Below are positions 31,258 to 41,579 of a stretch of 64,000 nucleotides of DNA, one piece after another (the stretch's first letter is position 1; each line of letters starts with the position of its first letter). The position numbers were made by a program, and so were the translations under genes. A model generated the notes under the pieces. It was not told the origin of the DNA. It saw nothing but the letters and a program-made list of their open reading frames with translations, and did not search any database. Origin of the DNA: Catenulispora sp. MAP5-51 (lineage in GTDB: Bacteria; Actinomycetota; Actinomycetes; Streptomycetales; Catenulisporaceae); the NCBI RefSeq assembly GCF_041261205.1, contig NZ_JBGCCH010000017.1:62001-126000 (forward strand), read 5' to 3'.

Positions 31258-34206
31258 ATGACCCTGCTGACGGACCGCACCGCCGAGCTGGCCGCGCGCG
31301 GCGAGCAGCCCGTGCTGCAGGTCCTGCGCGGCCTGGACAGCGGACTGCGCGGCCTCACCGAGGCCGAGGCCGCCGCGCGCCTGGAGCGCGACGGCGAGAA
31401 CCAGATCGCCCGGCTCCGCGACGGACCGCCCGGGCGCGGCCTGGCCACCGCCTTCCGGGCCCCGTTCCTGCTGGTCCTGATGGTCCTGGACGTGGTCCTG
31501 GCGATCAGCGCGGACATCGGCGGCGTCCTGGCCATCACCGGCATGATCGCGATCGCGACGGTGATGCGCTTCTGGCAGGAACGGCGCTCGCACCGCACGG
31601 TCGAGGCACTGCGCGCGCTGGTCCTGACCACCGCCACGGTGGTGCGGCGCGCCGACGAGGACAGCGGGCCGCTGGCGCGCGAGCTGCCCGTGGACCAGCT
31701 GGTGGTCGGCGACGTGGTCCGGCTGGCGGCCGGGGACTTGATACCGGCGGATCTGCGCCTGCTGCGCGCCAAGGACCTGTTCCTGGACCAGAGCCTGCTG
31801 TCCGGGGAGTCGATGCCGGTCGGGAAGCACGCCGAGCTGTCCGGGACGGCCGGTGTTGGTGGCGGCGCGCGCGTTTTCGGATTCCCGCCACGGCAGCGGC
31901 AGCCGGAGACGGACTGGCATGCCGCGAGACCGGCGGCCGACCAGCCGGCGACGCGCTCGGCCAGCACGCAGGCGCTCGGTCAGCCGCCGCCAATCGCCGC
32001 CGCAGCCTCGATCGCAGGCCAGTCGCCGCAATCTGCTGCCACCTCGACCGCAGACCAGCCGCAGCGATCCGGTGTGGCCGCCTCGATCGCCGGCCGGCCG
32101 CCGCCGCGCTCGGCAGCCCCACCCGCCTTCGGCTCGCCCCCGCACCCCTGCGACCACCCCGCGCTCTGCCTGGCCGGCACCCACGTCCTGTCCGGCACCG
32201 CCACCGCCGTCGTCATCGCCACCGGTCCCCGCACCTACCTGGCGGGCCTGGGCCGCGAGCTCGACGGTGGACGCCGGCCGGCCACCGCCTTCGACCGGGG
32301 CGTCTCCGCGGTCAGTTGGATGCTGCTGCGTTTCATGCTCGTGCTGGCGCCGCTGGTGTTCGCGGTCAGCGGGCTGGCCACCGGCAGCTGGCACCGGGCC
32401 TTCCTGTTCTCCGTCGCGGTCGCCGTCGGCATCACGCCGGAGATGCTGCCGGTCGTCGTCACCACGACGCTGGCGCGCGGGGCCGTGACGATGGCGCGGC
32501 GCCGGGTGATCGTCAAGCGGCTGCCGGCGATCCAGGATCTCGGTGCGATGGACGTGCTCTGCGTCGACAAGACCGGCACCCTCACCGAGGGCATGCCCGT
32601 CCTGGCCCGCCACATCGATGCCCGGGGGCGTCCCGACGAGACCGTCCTGGACTACGCCGCCGTCAACAGCCTCCTGCAGGCCGGCTGGCGCAATTCGCTG
32701 GACGAGGCCGTCGTCGCGCACGCCGAGGCGCTCGGGCCGGCCGGTCCGGCCTGGGAGAAGGTCGACGAGGTCCCCTTCGACTTCAGCCGCCGCCGGATGA
32801 GCGTGATCGTCGCGGCGCCGGACGGCGCTCTGGCACCCGACCACGTCATCGTCACCAAGGGCTCCGTCGAGGAAGTCGTCCAGTGCTGCACCTCGGTGCT
32901 CGACGACGGCCTCGCCGTCCCGCTGGATCCCGGCCTTCGCGCCCGCATCGACGACGTCGCCGCCGCCGAGCGCGCCGAAGGCCTGCGGCTGCTGGCCGTG
33001 GCGATCCGCACCGTCCCCGGCGCCGCGCGCCCCGGCCGCCCCCACTCCTACAGTCTCGCCGACGAATCCGACCTCACCCTCGTCGGCTTCCTCGGCTTCA
33101 CCGACCCCGCCAAGGACTCCGCCGTCGCGGCGCTCGCCGAACTCGCCGCGCGGGGCGTGGCGGTCAAGGTGATCACCGGCGACGAGCCCGCGGCGGCGGC
33201 CCGCGTCTGCCGCGACGTCGGCATCGACCCCGGCGCGGTGGTCGACGGCCGAACTCTGTCAGCCCTCGACGACACCGCCCTGGCCGCCCTGGCCGACCGC
33301 ACCACCGTCTTCGCCAAGACCGACCCGCTGGCCAAGGCCCGCATCGTCCACGCCCTGCGCCGGGCCGGCCGCACCGTCGGCTACCTCGGCGACGGCGTCA
33401 ACGACGCCCCGGCCCTGCACGCCGCCGACGTCGGCCTCACCGTCCCGGAGGCCACCGACCTGGCCCGCGAGACCGCCGACGTGATCCTGCTGGACAAGGA
33501 CCTCACCGTCCTGGTCGCCGGCGTCGAGGAGGGCCGGCGCACCTTCGCCAACTCCCAGAAGTACATCCGCGCCGCGACCAGCTCGAACTTCGGCAACGTG
33601 CTGTCGGTGACGGCCGCCGCGGCGTTCCTGCCCTTCCTGCCGATGGCCCCGATCCAGTTGCTGGTCCAGAACCTGCTCTACGACCTGTCCCAGCTCGCGC
33701 TGCCCTGGGACGCCGTCGACGAGGACCAGATCGCCGGGCCGCGCCGCTGGGACAGCAGGGGCCTGCGACGCTTCGTGCTGCTCGCCGGCCCGCTCAGCTC
33801 GCTGTTCGACCTGGCGACCTGGAGCGTGCTCCGGTGGGTGCTGGGGGCCGGCGGCTCCCATGTGTCGCTGTTCCAGACCGGGTGGTTCGTCGAGGGCTTA
33901 CTCTCCCAGCTGCTCGCCGTCCACATCATCAGGACCCGCGGGCTCCCGTTCTTCTCCTCGCGCGCGGCCCTTCCGGTGCTGCTGGCCACGGGCCTGGCGA
34001 TGGCCGTGGGGCTGGCGCTGCCGTTCAGCATGGCGGTGCGCGGCATGGGGATGACCGCGTTGCCGGTCCTGTACTTCGGACTTCTGGCGCTGATCCTGCT
34101 CGCCTACTGTGCGCTGTTGCAGACGGTGAAGCTCAGGTTCAGCCCTCGCGATGACGGGGTAGGGGCCTCGGTGCGGGGTGCGGACCAGGCTTCCTTCGAA
34201 CTCTGA
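31258..34206 (+). CDS. P-type ATPase, MgtA-like (P3B), with a low-complexity insert
   Basis: 982 residues from ATG 31258 (GGGGA upstream; ATG 31228 is the alternative). Motifs: LSGESMPVGKHA in the actuator domain, DKTGTLTEG (Asp 437 phosphorylated), KGSVEEVVQCCTSV, TGDEPAAAARV, GDGVNDAPAL, and late membrane helices ending NLLYDLSQLALPWDAVDEDQI. This pattern fits Mg2+ import ATPases. Between LSGES and CLAGTHVLSG lies an extra Ala/Ser/Pro/Gln-rich stretch of about 105 residues (nt 31843-32160) with repeated A-A-S-I-A-G-[QR] units, absent from normal MgtA. Downstream of an ArsR sensor, so the cargo may be a transition metal instead (inference). Confidence 0.88.
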   Translation: MTLLTDRTAELAARGEQPVLQVLRGLDSGLRGLTEAEAAARLERDGENQIARLRDGPPGRGLATAFRAPFLLVLMVLDVVLAISADIGGVLAITGMIAIATVMRFWQERRSHRTVEALRALVLTTATVVRRADEDSGPLARELPVDQLVVGDVVRLAAGDLIPADLRLLRAKDLFLDQSLLSGESMPVGKHAELSGTAGVGGGARVFGFPPRQRQPETDWHAARPAADQPATRSASTQALGQPPPIAAAASIAGQSPQSAATSTADQPQRSGVAASIAGRPPPRSAAPPAFGSPPHPCDHPALCLAGTHVLSGTATAVVIATGPRTYLAGLGRELDGGRRPATAFDRGVSAVSWMLLRFMLVLAPLVFAVSGLATGSWHRAFLFSVAVAVGITPEMLPVVVTTTLARGAVTMARRRVIVKRLPAIQDLGAMDVLCVDKTGTLTEGMPVLARHIDARGRPDETVLDYAAVNSLLQAGWRNSLDEAVVAHAEALGPAGPAWEKVDEVPFDFSRRRMSVIVAAPDGALAPDHVIVTKGSVEEVVQCCTSVLDDGLAVPLDPGLRARIDDVAAAERAEGLRLLAVAIRTVPGAARPGRPHSYSLADESDLTLVGFLGFTDPAKDSAVAALAELAARGVAVKVITGDEPAAAARVCRDVGIDPGAVVDGRTLSALDDTALAALADRTTVFAKTDPLAKARIVHALRRAGRTVGYLGDGVNDAPALHAADVGLTVPEATDLARETADVILLDKDLTVLVAGVEEGRRTFANSQKYIRAATSSNFGNVLSVTAAAAFLPFLPMAPIQLLVQNLLYDLSQLALPWDAVDEDQIAGPRRWDSRGLRRFVLLAGPLSSLFDLATWSVLRWVLGAGGSHVSLFQTGWFVEGLLSQLLAVHIIRTRGLPFFSSRAALPVLLATGLAMAVGLALPFSMAVRGMGMTALPVLYFGLLALILLAYCALLQTVKLRFSPRDDGVGASVRGADQASFEL

Positions 34207-34269
34207 TGTAAGGGTTCACGGTTGAGGGTGTCTTCCACGCTCAGAGTAAGCACCCTTATCCTCGAGCCT

Positions 34270-34902
34270 GTGACAATCGGGGACGATCTACTCCTACTCG
34301 CGATCAACCCGCGCGACGGACGCGTGCAAGCCGCCGAGTTCATGGGAACGGCGCTGCGCGGCGCCGAGGCGCTGGACCTGAGTCTGGCCCGCCGCGTCGC
34401 GGTGGCCGACGGCCGGATCGCGGTCGCCGACCCGCGGCCGATCGGCCATCCGCTGGTGGACCGCGCACTGGCCACGCTTCATGCCGAGGGCTCCGCGCCC
34501 CGGCTGCAGGCGTGGTTCGCCGAGCGCCCCACGGAGCCGGCGGTGCTGCACCAGTACGTGGGGCTGCTGGCCGACCGGGGGGTGATCCGGGTCGAGCGTC
34601 GGGGGGACGGCGGCCGGACCCGCACCCGGCTGGTCCTGGTGGACATGGAGCGCAGCGCCTACGTGCACACCCGGATCGAGAACGTCGCCTCGAACGGCGA
34701 CCGCGCGCTGGGCAGCATCGTGCACGCCTGCGGCCTGGACGAGTACCTCTATCCAGGCCTGCGCGGCCGCTCGGCCCGGCGCCGGCTGGCCCGCATCACC
34801 GAGGAGGACGGCCTGGCCCCCGGGGTGCGCGACGCGATCGACGCGGTGGCCGGGGCGGTGTCGCAGATGGTGAACCGTGACCAGTCCGGCGGCGCGTATT
34901 GA
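34270..34902 (+). CDS. GPP34 (GOLPH3) family phosphoprotein
   Basis: 210 residues. The start MTIGDDLLLLAINPRDGRV is the GPP34 family signature, seen in eukaryotic Golgi phosphoprotein 3/Vps74, where it binds phosphatidylinositol-4-phosphate. Actinobacteria carry many copies of unknown role. All-helical, with PTEPAVLHQYVGLLADRGVIRVE and a C-terminal RITEEDGLAPGVRDAIDAVAG helix. GTG 34270 is chosen because the family motif begins there and TATCCT lies about 7 bases upstream, so the message is probably leaderless. The TTG at 34222 is less likely. Confidence 0.85.
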   Translation: MTIGDDLLLLAINPRDGRVQAAEFMGTALRGAEALDLSLARRVAVADGRIAVADPRPIGHPLVDRALATLHAEGSAPRLQAWFAERPTEPAVLHQYVGLLADRGVIRVERRGDGGRTRTRLVLVDMERSAYVHTRIENVASNGDRALGSIVHACGLDEYLYPGLRGRSARRRLARITEEDGLAPGVRDAIDAVAGAVSQMVNRDQSGGAY

Positions 34903-34920
34903 GGCGCGCCGGCCGGCTGA

Positions 34921-36468
<1,548 letters not shown>

Positions 36469-36469
<1 letters not shown>

Positions 36470-37098
36470 TACCGTCCCTCCGTGTCGTGCCGGTGGGCGC
36501 GCTCGCCGTCGTGGTCCAGGATCGTCAGGATCTCCACGGCCGGGCCGTGCGCGGCGATCAGGTGCGGGGTCATGGTGCTGAACTCCGCGGCGTGCCCCTC
36601 GTGGACCAGGATGACGCGCTCGCCCAGGTGGAGTTCGGCGGTGCCGGACAGGACGGTGAACCAGTCCCGGCCGGGATGGACCCGCAGCTGATCCGGGCCG
36701 GTGCGGCGCTCGGAGGTGATGCGCAGCTTGGCGACGGTGGCGCCGTTGGGGGAGCGCTCGTTGGACAGCAGCCAGCTGGTCATGCCCGGGGTGTGGACCG
36801 GCTCGGGGCGGATCACCACCCCGGCCTCGTCGCCGGGCTCGACCAGCTGGTCCAGCGTCGTGCCCAGGGCGCGCGCGATCGGTACCAGCTGGTCCAGGGC
36901 GATGCGGCGCCGGCCGGTCTCGATGCGGCTGAGGTTCGACGGGCTCAGATCGCAGCGGGCGGCCAGCGAGTCCAGGGTCCAGCCCCGGGCCAGGCGCAGG
37001 CTGCGGATGCGCCGACGGACCAGGGCGTCGGTGTCGGTGTCGGTGCTATCGGTGTCGGTGCTATCGGTGTCGGTGTGGGAGCCCGGTTCTTGCGCCAT
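36469..37098 (-). CDS. XRE-family regulator with C-terminal cupin domain
   Basis: 209 residues. The HTH is RIRSLRLARGWTLDSLAARCDLSPSNLSRIETGRR (about residues 30-64), followed by a cupin (VHPGRDWFTVLSGTAELHLGERVILVHEGHAAEF). The layout is that of small-ligand sensing one-component regulators (PuuR/SutR type). ATG 37098 is chosen; upstream TTG is the only alternative. The N-terminus has a Thr-Asp-Ser repeat (DTDSTDTDSTDTDTD) from a GTCGGT simple repeat at about 37029-37080. Divergent, 47 bases away, from a methyltransferase gene it may control. Confidence 0.88.
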
Positions 37099-37145
37099 AG
37101 GCAAGATGATATGCCTCAGACGCAGATGGCGCCTACGCTGGCGGT

Positions 37146-38051
37146 ATGGATCACCAGCGCGCGCACCACTACTCCGACCACGCCTCTCACCACTCGGACC
37201 ATGCCTCCGACCACGCTTCTCACCACTCGGGCCATCTCTCCGGCAATGCCTCCGACCATGCCTCCGACACCTCTGTCGCCGACATCCTCGACCTCGACGC
37301 CGAAGTGCTCGGCCCCTACCTGGAGGAGCTGACCGGCTGGGCCCGCAGCCACACCAAGGCCGCGCCCCACACCATCGTCGACGTCGGCGCGGGCACCGGA
37401 ACCGGCACCCTGGCCCTGGCCCGCCGCTTCGAGGCGGCCGAGGTGATCGCGATCGACCAGTCGCCGACCATGCTCGAACGCCTCCGGGCCGCGGCCGCCG
37501 CGCACGGCATCGCCGGCCGTCTGCGCGCCGTCCAGGCCGACCTCGACGCCGGCTGGCCGCCGATCGGCACCGCCGACCTGGCCTGGGCCTCCTCCTCGCT
37601 GCACCACGTCGCCGACCCCGACCGGGTCCTGGCCGACGTCCGCGCCGCGCTGAATCCCGGCGGCCTGCTGGTGGTCGTCGAGATGGACGCCATGCCGCGC
37701 TTCCTGCCCGAGGACGTCCATCCCGGCCTGGAAGAACGCTGCCGCGCCGCCGGAGCCCGCAACGGCTGGAACGCCTGGCCGGACTGGACCGGCCATCTGG
37801 AACGCGCCGGATTCACCGTCGCCGAGCAGCGCGTCTTCGACATCGATGTCCGTCCGGCGCCGCCGGCCGCCAATCGCTACGCGCACCGCGTCATGAGCGG
37901 CATGCGCAATCGCTTGGCCGAGCAGTTGTCGGCCGACGACGTGGCCGTACTGGACCGGCTGCTCGATCCCGACGACACGGAGTTCGTGCTGCGGCGCCGT
38001 GACCTGGTGGTCCGCGGCGCGCGCACGGCCTGGGCTGCGCATCGCGCGTAG
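37146..38051 (+). CDS. SAM-dependent methyltransferase with His-rich repeat N-terminus
   Basis: 301 residues. Residues 5-42 are a run of imperfect H-A-S-D / H-H-S units ([20 protein letters not shown] and on), not part of the fold and probably a disordered, metal-binding tail. The catalytic domain is ordinary class [17 protein letters not shown] (motif I), [29 protein letters not shown] and [13 protein letters not shown]. The substrate is unknown. Divergent from an XRE-cupin regulator. ATG 37146 is the only start before the repeats; a later start would lose them but keep the domain. Confidence 0.82.
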   Translation: MDHQRAHHYSDHASHHSDHASDHASHHSGHLSGNASDHASDTSVADILDLDAEVLGPYLEELTGWARSHTKAAPHTIVDVGAGTGTGTLALARRFEAAEVIAIDQSPTMLERLRAAAAAHGIAGRLRAVQADLDAGWPPIGTADLAWASSSLHHVADPDRVLADVRAALNPGGLLVVVEMDAMPRFLPEDVHPGLEERCRAAGARNGWNAWPDWTGHLERAGFTVAEQRVFDIDVRPAPPAANRYAHRVMSGMRNRLAEQLSADDVAVLDRLLDPDDTEFVLRRRDLVVRGARTAWAAHRA

Positions 38052-38091
38052 CGTGCGCGGCCCGGGCCTTCTGAGGCGATACCGTGCCATC

Positions 38092-38889
38092 ATGCCCGAC
38101 ACCCAGTACGAAGACCTGCTGCACCGCGTCCTGACCTCGGGGACGGCGAAATCCGACCGGACCGGTGTCGGGACGCGGTCGCTGTTCGGACATCAGCTCC
38201 GCTACCCCCTGCAGGACGGCTTCCCGCTCATCACGACGAAGAAGGTCCACTTCAAGTCGGTCGCCTACGAGCTGCTGTGGTTCCTGCGCGGCGAGGGCAA
38301 CGTGCGCTGGCTGCAGGAGCACGGGGTCTCGATCTGGGACGAGTGGGCCGCCGAGGACGGCGACCTGGGACCGGTGTACGGCGTGCAGTGGCGGTCCTGG
38401 CCCACGCCCGACGGCCGGCACATCGACCAGATCGCCGAGGTGCTGCGGCTGCTGCGCGCGAACCCGGACTCGCGGCGCATCATCGTGTCCGCCTGGAACG
38501 TCGCGGAACTGGAGAACATGGCGCTGCCGCCGTGCCACGCCTTCTTCCAGTTCTACGTGGCCGACGGCCGCCTGTCCTGCCAGCTCTACCAGCGCAGCGC
38601 GGACATGTTCCTGGGCGTGCCGTTCAACATCGCCTCCTACGCGCTGCTCACCCACATGATCGCGGCGCAGACCGGCCTCGAGGTCGGCGACCTGGTGTGG
38701 ACCGGCGGCGACATCCACATCTACGACAACCACGTCGAGCAGGCGGAGCTGCTGCTCACCCGCGAGGCGCGGCCGTTCCCGACGCTGGAGCTCAAGCCCG
38801 CGGACTCGCTGTTCGACTACACCTACGCGGACATCGCAGTGCTCGGATACGACCCGCATCCGGCGATCAAGGCGCCGGTGGCGGTGTGA
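38092..38889 (+). CDS. thyA: Thymidylate synthase
   Basis: 265 residues, the standard length. It makes dTMP from dUMP using methylene-tetrahydrofolate. Catalytic Cys 148 is in [14 protein letters not shown], and the dUMP-binding [20 protein letters not shown] and [12 protein letters not shown] are complete. N-terminal [18 protein letters not shown] with phosphate-binding Arg is intact. ATG 38092 has no good ribosome binding site, and only 40 bases separate it from the methyltransferase stop. Many actinobacteria use ThyX, so a housekeeping or secondary role cannot be told here. Downstream (38880-38937) is a short GTGTGAGCG-type repeat. Confidence 0.95.
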   Translation: MPDTQYEDLLHRVLTSGTAKSDRTGVGTRSLFGHQLRYPLQDGFPLITTKKVHFKSVAYELLWFLRGEGNVRWLQEHGVSIWDEWAAEDGDLGPVYGVQWRSWPTPDGRHIDQIAEVLRLLRANPDSRRIIVSAWNVAELENMALPPCHAFFQFYVADGRLSCQLYQRSADMFLGVPFNIASYALLTHMIAAQTGLEVGDLVWTGGDIHIYDNHVEQAELLLTREARPFPTLELKPADSLFDYTYADIAVLGYDPHPAIKAPVAV

Positions 38890-38964
38890 ACGGTGTACGC
38901 GGTGTGAGCGGTGTGAGGGCCGTGAGCACTGTGAATGGTTCGAGGCCGGCCGCAGGCTTCTGAT

Positions 38965-39570
38965 TCAGAGCTGGGGAGCGGGCTGCGGCAGGGCGTGCGC
39001 GCCCTCCGGCCGCAGCCCGTCGAAGATGATCGCCAGGTAGCGCCGCCACAGATCCGGCGACGCGTCCGGCACGTAGCCGCTGACGTAGTTCGGCGCGCAC
39101 ATCAGCAGGAAGACGTCGGTGCCGGTGACGTCGGCCCGGACCGCGCCGTGTTCCCGGGCCCGGGCGACCAGGTCCTCTATTGCTTGGAACAGCGCCGATT
39201 GGGCTTGCTGCACCTCGGGTTTCAGCTCCCCGGCGGCCATCAGGAACGACAGATCGCGCTGCTGTCGCTGGTGGCCGGCCGCGATGAGGAACTCCAGCAG
39301 CGCCGCGCCCGGATCCTCGGCGTCCAGTAGGCGCTCGCAAGTCGCGCGCAGGTCCTCCACCCGGTCCAGGACGATGGCGGCGATCAGGTCGTCCTTGGTC
39401 GGGAAGTGCCGGAACACCGTCCCCTTGCCGACGCCGGCGCGGCGCGCGATGTCCGCGACCGAGGCCTCCAGGCCGTGCTCGGCGAACTCGTCGGCGGCCG
39501 CGGCGAGCAGCAGCGCGCGGTTGCGGGCCGCGTCGGCGCGCAGGGGGCGGCTGGTCGCTGGGGTGTCCAC
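38965..39570 (-). CDS. TetR/AcrR family transcriptional regulator
   Basis: 201 residues. HTH: NRALLLAAAADEFAEHGLEASVADIARRAGVGKGTVFRHFPTK-type helix pair (about residues 17-60). The C-terminal domain fits the TetR_C class seen near oxidoreductases (AGHQRQQRDLSFLMAAGEL). GTG 39570. It is divergent from an NADPH quinone-type oxidoreductase, and two identical 15-bp operator-like sites lie in the gap, so it very probably represses that gene and itself. Confidence 0.92.
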   Translation of the reverse strand: MDTPATSRPLRADAARNRALLLAAAADEFAEHGLEASVADIARRAGVGKGTVFRHFPTKDDLIAAIVLDRVEDLRATCERLLDAEDPGAALLEFLIAAGHQRQQRDLSFLMAAGELKPEVQQAQSALFQAIEDLVARAREHGAVRADVTGTDVFLLMCAPNYVSGYVPDASPDLWRRYLAIIFDGLRPEGAHALPQPAPQL

Positions 39571-39588
39571 GGCCGCAGCCTAACAAGT

Positions 39589-39648
39589 TGACCGCCCGGT
39601 CCGCTTATCGCTAGCCTCCTGCCGGGCGGAAGATGACCGCCCGGTCCG
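39589..39648. promoter_or_regulatory. Two identical TetR operator sites
   Basis: TGACCGCCCGGTCCG occurs at 39589-39603 and again at 39634-39648, exactly 45 bases apart. Each holds the inverted repeat GACCG-CC-CGGTC, a typical short TetR site. One lies near the regulator's own start; the other sits just before the GGAGGGG ribosome binding site of the oxidoreductase gene. Confidence 0.8.
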
Positions 39649-39663
39649 TTTTCTGGAGGGGCA

Positions 39664-40662
39664 GTGGACGCAGTAGTGGACAGCCAGCAGGAATCGATGA
39701 AAGCCGTCGTCGCCACCGACTACGGCCCGCCGGAGCAGTACGCGGTCGCCGAGGTGCCGGTGCCGCGACCCGGACCAGGACAGATGCAGGTACGGATCGC
39801 CGCGGCCTCGGTCAACCCGGCCGACGTGCGGCTGCCCGGCGGGGAGTTCCGCGACGTGGTCGACGCCGAGTTCCCTTACATCCCCGGCGTCGACTTCGCC
39901 GGGATGGTGACCGAGATCGGCGACGGCGTCAGCGCCTACGCGGTCGGGGACGAGGTGTTCGGTACGGCGGTCCCCAGGGTGCTGCGCGCCATGGCCGGGA
40001 CGCGGCCGTCGGTGGGGACCGGTGCGATGGCCGAGTACGCCGTCGTCGAGGCGGACACGCCGCTGATCGCGCACCGTCCCGACGGCCTGGCCGCCCCGGA
40101 CGCCGCGGCGCTGGCCACCGCCGGCCAGGCCGCGCTGGCCATTTCGAAGGCCGCGGACGTCCAGCCGGGGGAGCGGGTGCTCGTCGTCGGAGCGACCGGC
40201 GGCGTGGGGACTGCGCTGCTGCCGCTGCTCGCCGCCGCGAAGGCCCAAGTGATCGCCACAGCGACGGAGACTGATGCCGACGTGATGGTCGGGCTCGGCG
40301 CGACGGAGGTCATCGGCTATCAGGAGGCCGGCTACCCGGCCGATGTGGACGTCGCGATCAACGTGGTGCTGCCGGGCGACGGCCTGGCCGGGGTGGCCGC
40401 GGCGCTGCGTCCCGGTGGCAGGCTCGTGACGATCACGTTCCCGATCACCACGCCGGAGCTGATCCGGCGCGACGACGTCGAGCTGCGGTTCATCCTCGAC
40501 ATGGACGGCGAACTGGCCTCGATGCGCGACGTCGGGGAAGCTGGCGCGCGCGGGGAACTGCGCGCCACGATCGCGCGCCGGTACAGCCTGGACGAGGGAC
40601 CGCAGGCGTGTGCCGACTTCCTGCGGGAGCACACGCTGGGCAAGCGGGTCGTGGTTCTCTAG
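39664..40662 (+). CDS. NADPH-dependent quinone oxidoreductase-like MDR protein
   Basis: 332 residues of the medium-chain dehydrogenase family without the zinc ligands, i.e. the quinone oxidoreductase branch. MKAVVATDYGPPEQYAVAEVP, the substrate-domain ASVNPADVRLPGG, the GVDFAGMVTEIGDGV loop, and Rossmann motif LVVGATGGVGTALLPLL. GTG 39664 follows GGAGGGGCA. An internal ATG (codon 12, MKAVVATDYG) is where many homologues begin, so the first 11 residues may be extra. Probably repressed by the divergent TetR and induced by electrophiles or quinones (inference). Confidence 0.9.
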   Translation: MDAVVDSQQESMKAVVATDYGPPEQYAVAEVPVPRPGPGQMQVRIAAASVNPADVRLPGGEFRDVVDAEFPYIPGVDFAGMVTEIGDGVSAYAVGDEVFGTAVPRVLRAMAGTRPSVGTGAMAEYAVVEADTPLIAHRPDGLAAPDAAALATAGQAALAISKAADVQPGERVLVVGATGGVGTALLPLLAAAKAQVIATATETDADVMVGLGATEVIGYQEAGYPADVDVAINVVLPGDGLAGVAAALRPGGRLVTITFPITTPELIRRDDVELRFILDMDGELASMRDVGEAGARGELRATIARRYSLDEGPQACADFLREHTLGKRVVVL

Positions 40663-40709
40663 CCAAATGTCGCCCTAGCCGGGTATCGCTCCCAGCACTA
40701 CTCCCCGAG

Positions 40710-41204
40710 CTACACACCGTCGAGATAAGCCCGTGCCTGCAACGAATACAGCTGCGCGTACTGCCCGCCGGCGGCCATGAGCTGTGCGATGCCCGCCGGC
40801 GCGCTGACCGCCGCCACCAGCCGGCGCTGCAACGTGACCACCATGCGCGCCCTGACGACGGCGGACAGCGCGTCCTGCGCCGGACCGCGCAGCAGCGACA
40901 CGCCGTAACAGACTCCTGCGAAAGCCAGCGCCACGAGCAGCGAGTGGCCCGCGCGCGAGCCCAGGCCGTCCCGGGCGGCGGCCGGGATGCGGCCGGTGGC
41001 CCGGCCCATCGCGACCAGCGTCAGGTTCGGCAGGACGGCCTCGGCCACGACGAACACCGCGACCGCCGCCATCAGCGCCGGGCTGACAGATACCAACAGA
41101 CGCAGCGCGCGAACGCGGCGCGAGGACTTCAGGGCGGCGACGGGGTGCGCCAAGCGGGACAGCACGGGCCGCAACGGTGACGGTGGCTTCGGCACGGGAT
41201 CCAC
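40710..41204 (-). pseudogene. Remnant of a type I ABC exporter: N-terminal membrane part joined to the extreme C-terminus
   Basis: 164 residues in an open frame. Residues 1-142 are the start of an ABC exporter subunit, with two membrane helices (LRLLVSVSPALMAAVAVFVVAEA, SLLVALAFAGVCYGVSLL) and VVRARMVVTLQRRLVAAVSAPAGIA, which in complete proteins continues into intracellular loop 1. Here it jumps to MAAGGQYAQLYSLQARAYLDGV, the last residues of such proteins after the ATPase domain. About 400 residues, including all Walker and signature motifs, are missing. A 12-bp repeat TGCCCGCCGGCG (40762-40773, 40790-40801) flanks the junction. It cannot transport; a decayed gene is most likely. Confidence 0.75.
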
Positions 41205-41261
41205 CGTGGCCGAGGCCCGTTCGGCGTCGCAACCGTGTTTTCCGTCAGCGAACAGGCCGTT

Positions 41262-41570
41262 TCATTCCAGCGACAGGTACTCCTGCGGCGGCTCGGTGAG
41301 CCCCGGATCGCCGGCCCAGTAGTGGTCGCCCTTGATGGCCGTCATCGCCCAGTGCCAGGCCTCGTCGTGGAAGACCAGGCCCCGGTACGGCTTGTCGGGC
41401 GGTTCGTAGTCGTACCACTGCTCGGCCGCCTCGTCGGCCTCGGCCCCCGTCATGCCGCCGTACGTGCGCATCACCCATGCGTACCGTCTGCGCTCGGCGG
41501 CCAGGTACCGCGCGTACTCCTCCTCCGGCCACGGCGGCCAGTCCTCGTTCTCGCCGACGTCGTTGCCCAT
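41262..41570 (-). CDS. Hypothetical protein
   Basis: 102 residues from ATG 41570, rich in Trp, Tyr and acidic residues (EDWPPWPEEEYARYLAAERR, GLVFHDEAWHWAMTAIKGDHYW). No signal peptide or membrane segment. The conserved-looking WHWAMTAIKGDHYW core with a C-terminal EPPQEYLSLE suggests a small actinobacterial family of unknown role. It lies 9 bases from the stop of the alpha/beta hydrolase on the same strand, so it is probably the second gene of that transcript. Confidence 0.65.
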   Translation of the reverse strand: MGNDVGENEDWPPWPEEEYARYLAAERRRYAWVMRTYGGMTGAEADEAAEQWYDYEPPDKPYRGLVFHDEAWHWAMTAIKGDHYWAGDPGLTEPPQEYLSLE

Positions 41571-41579
41571 TCGGCGATG

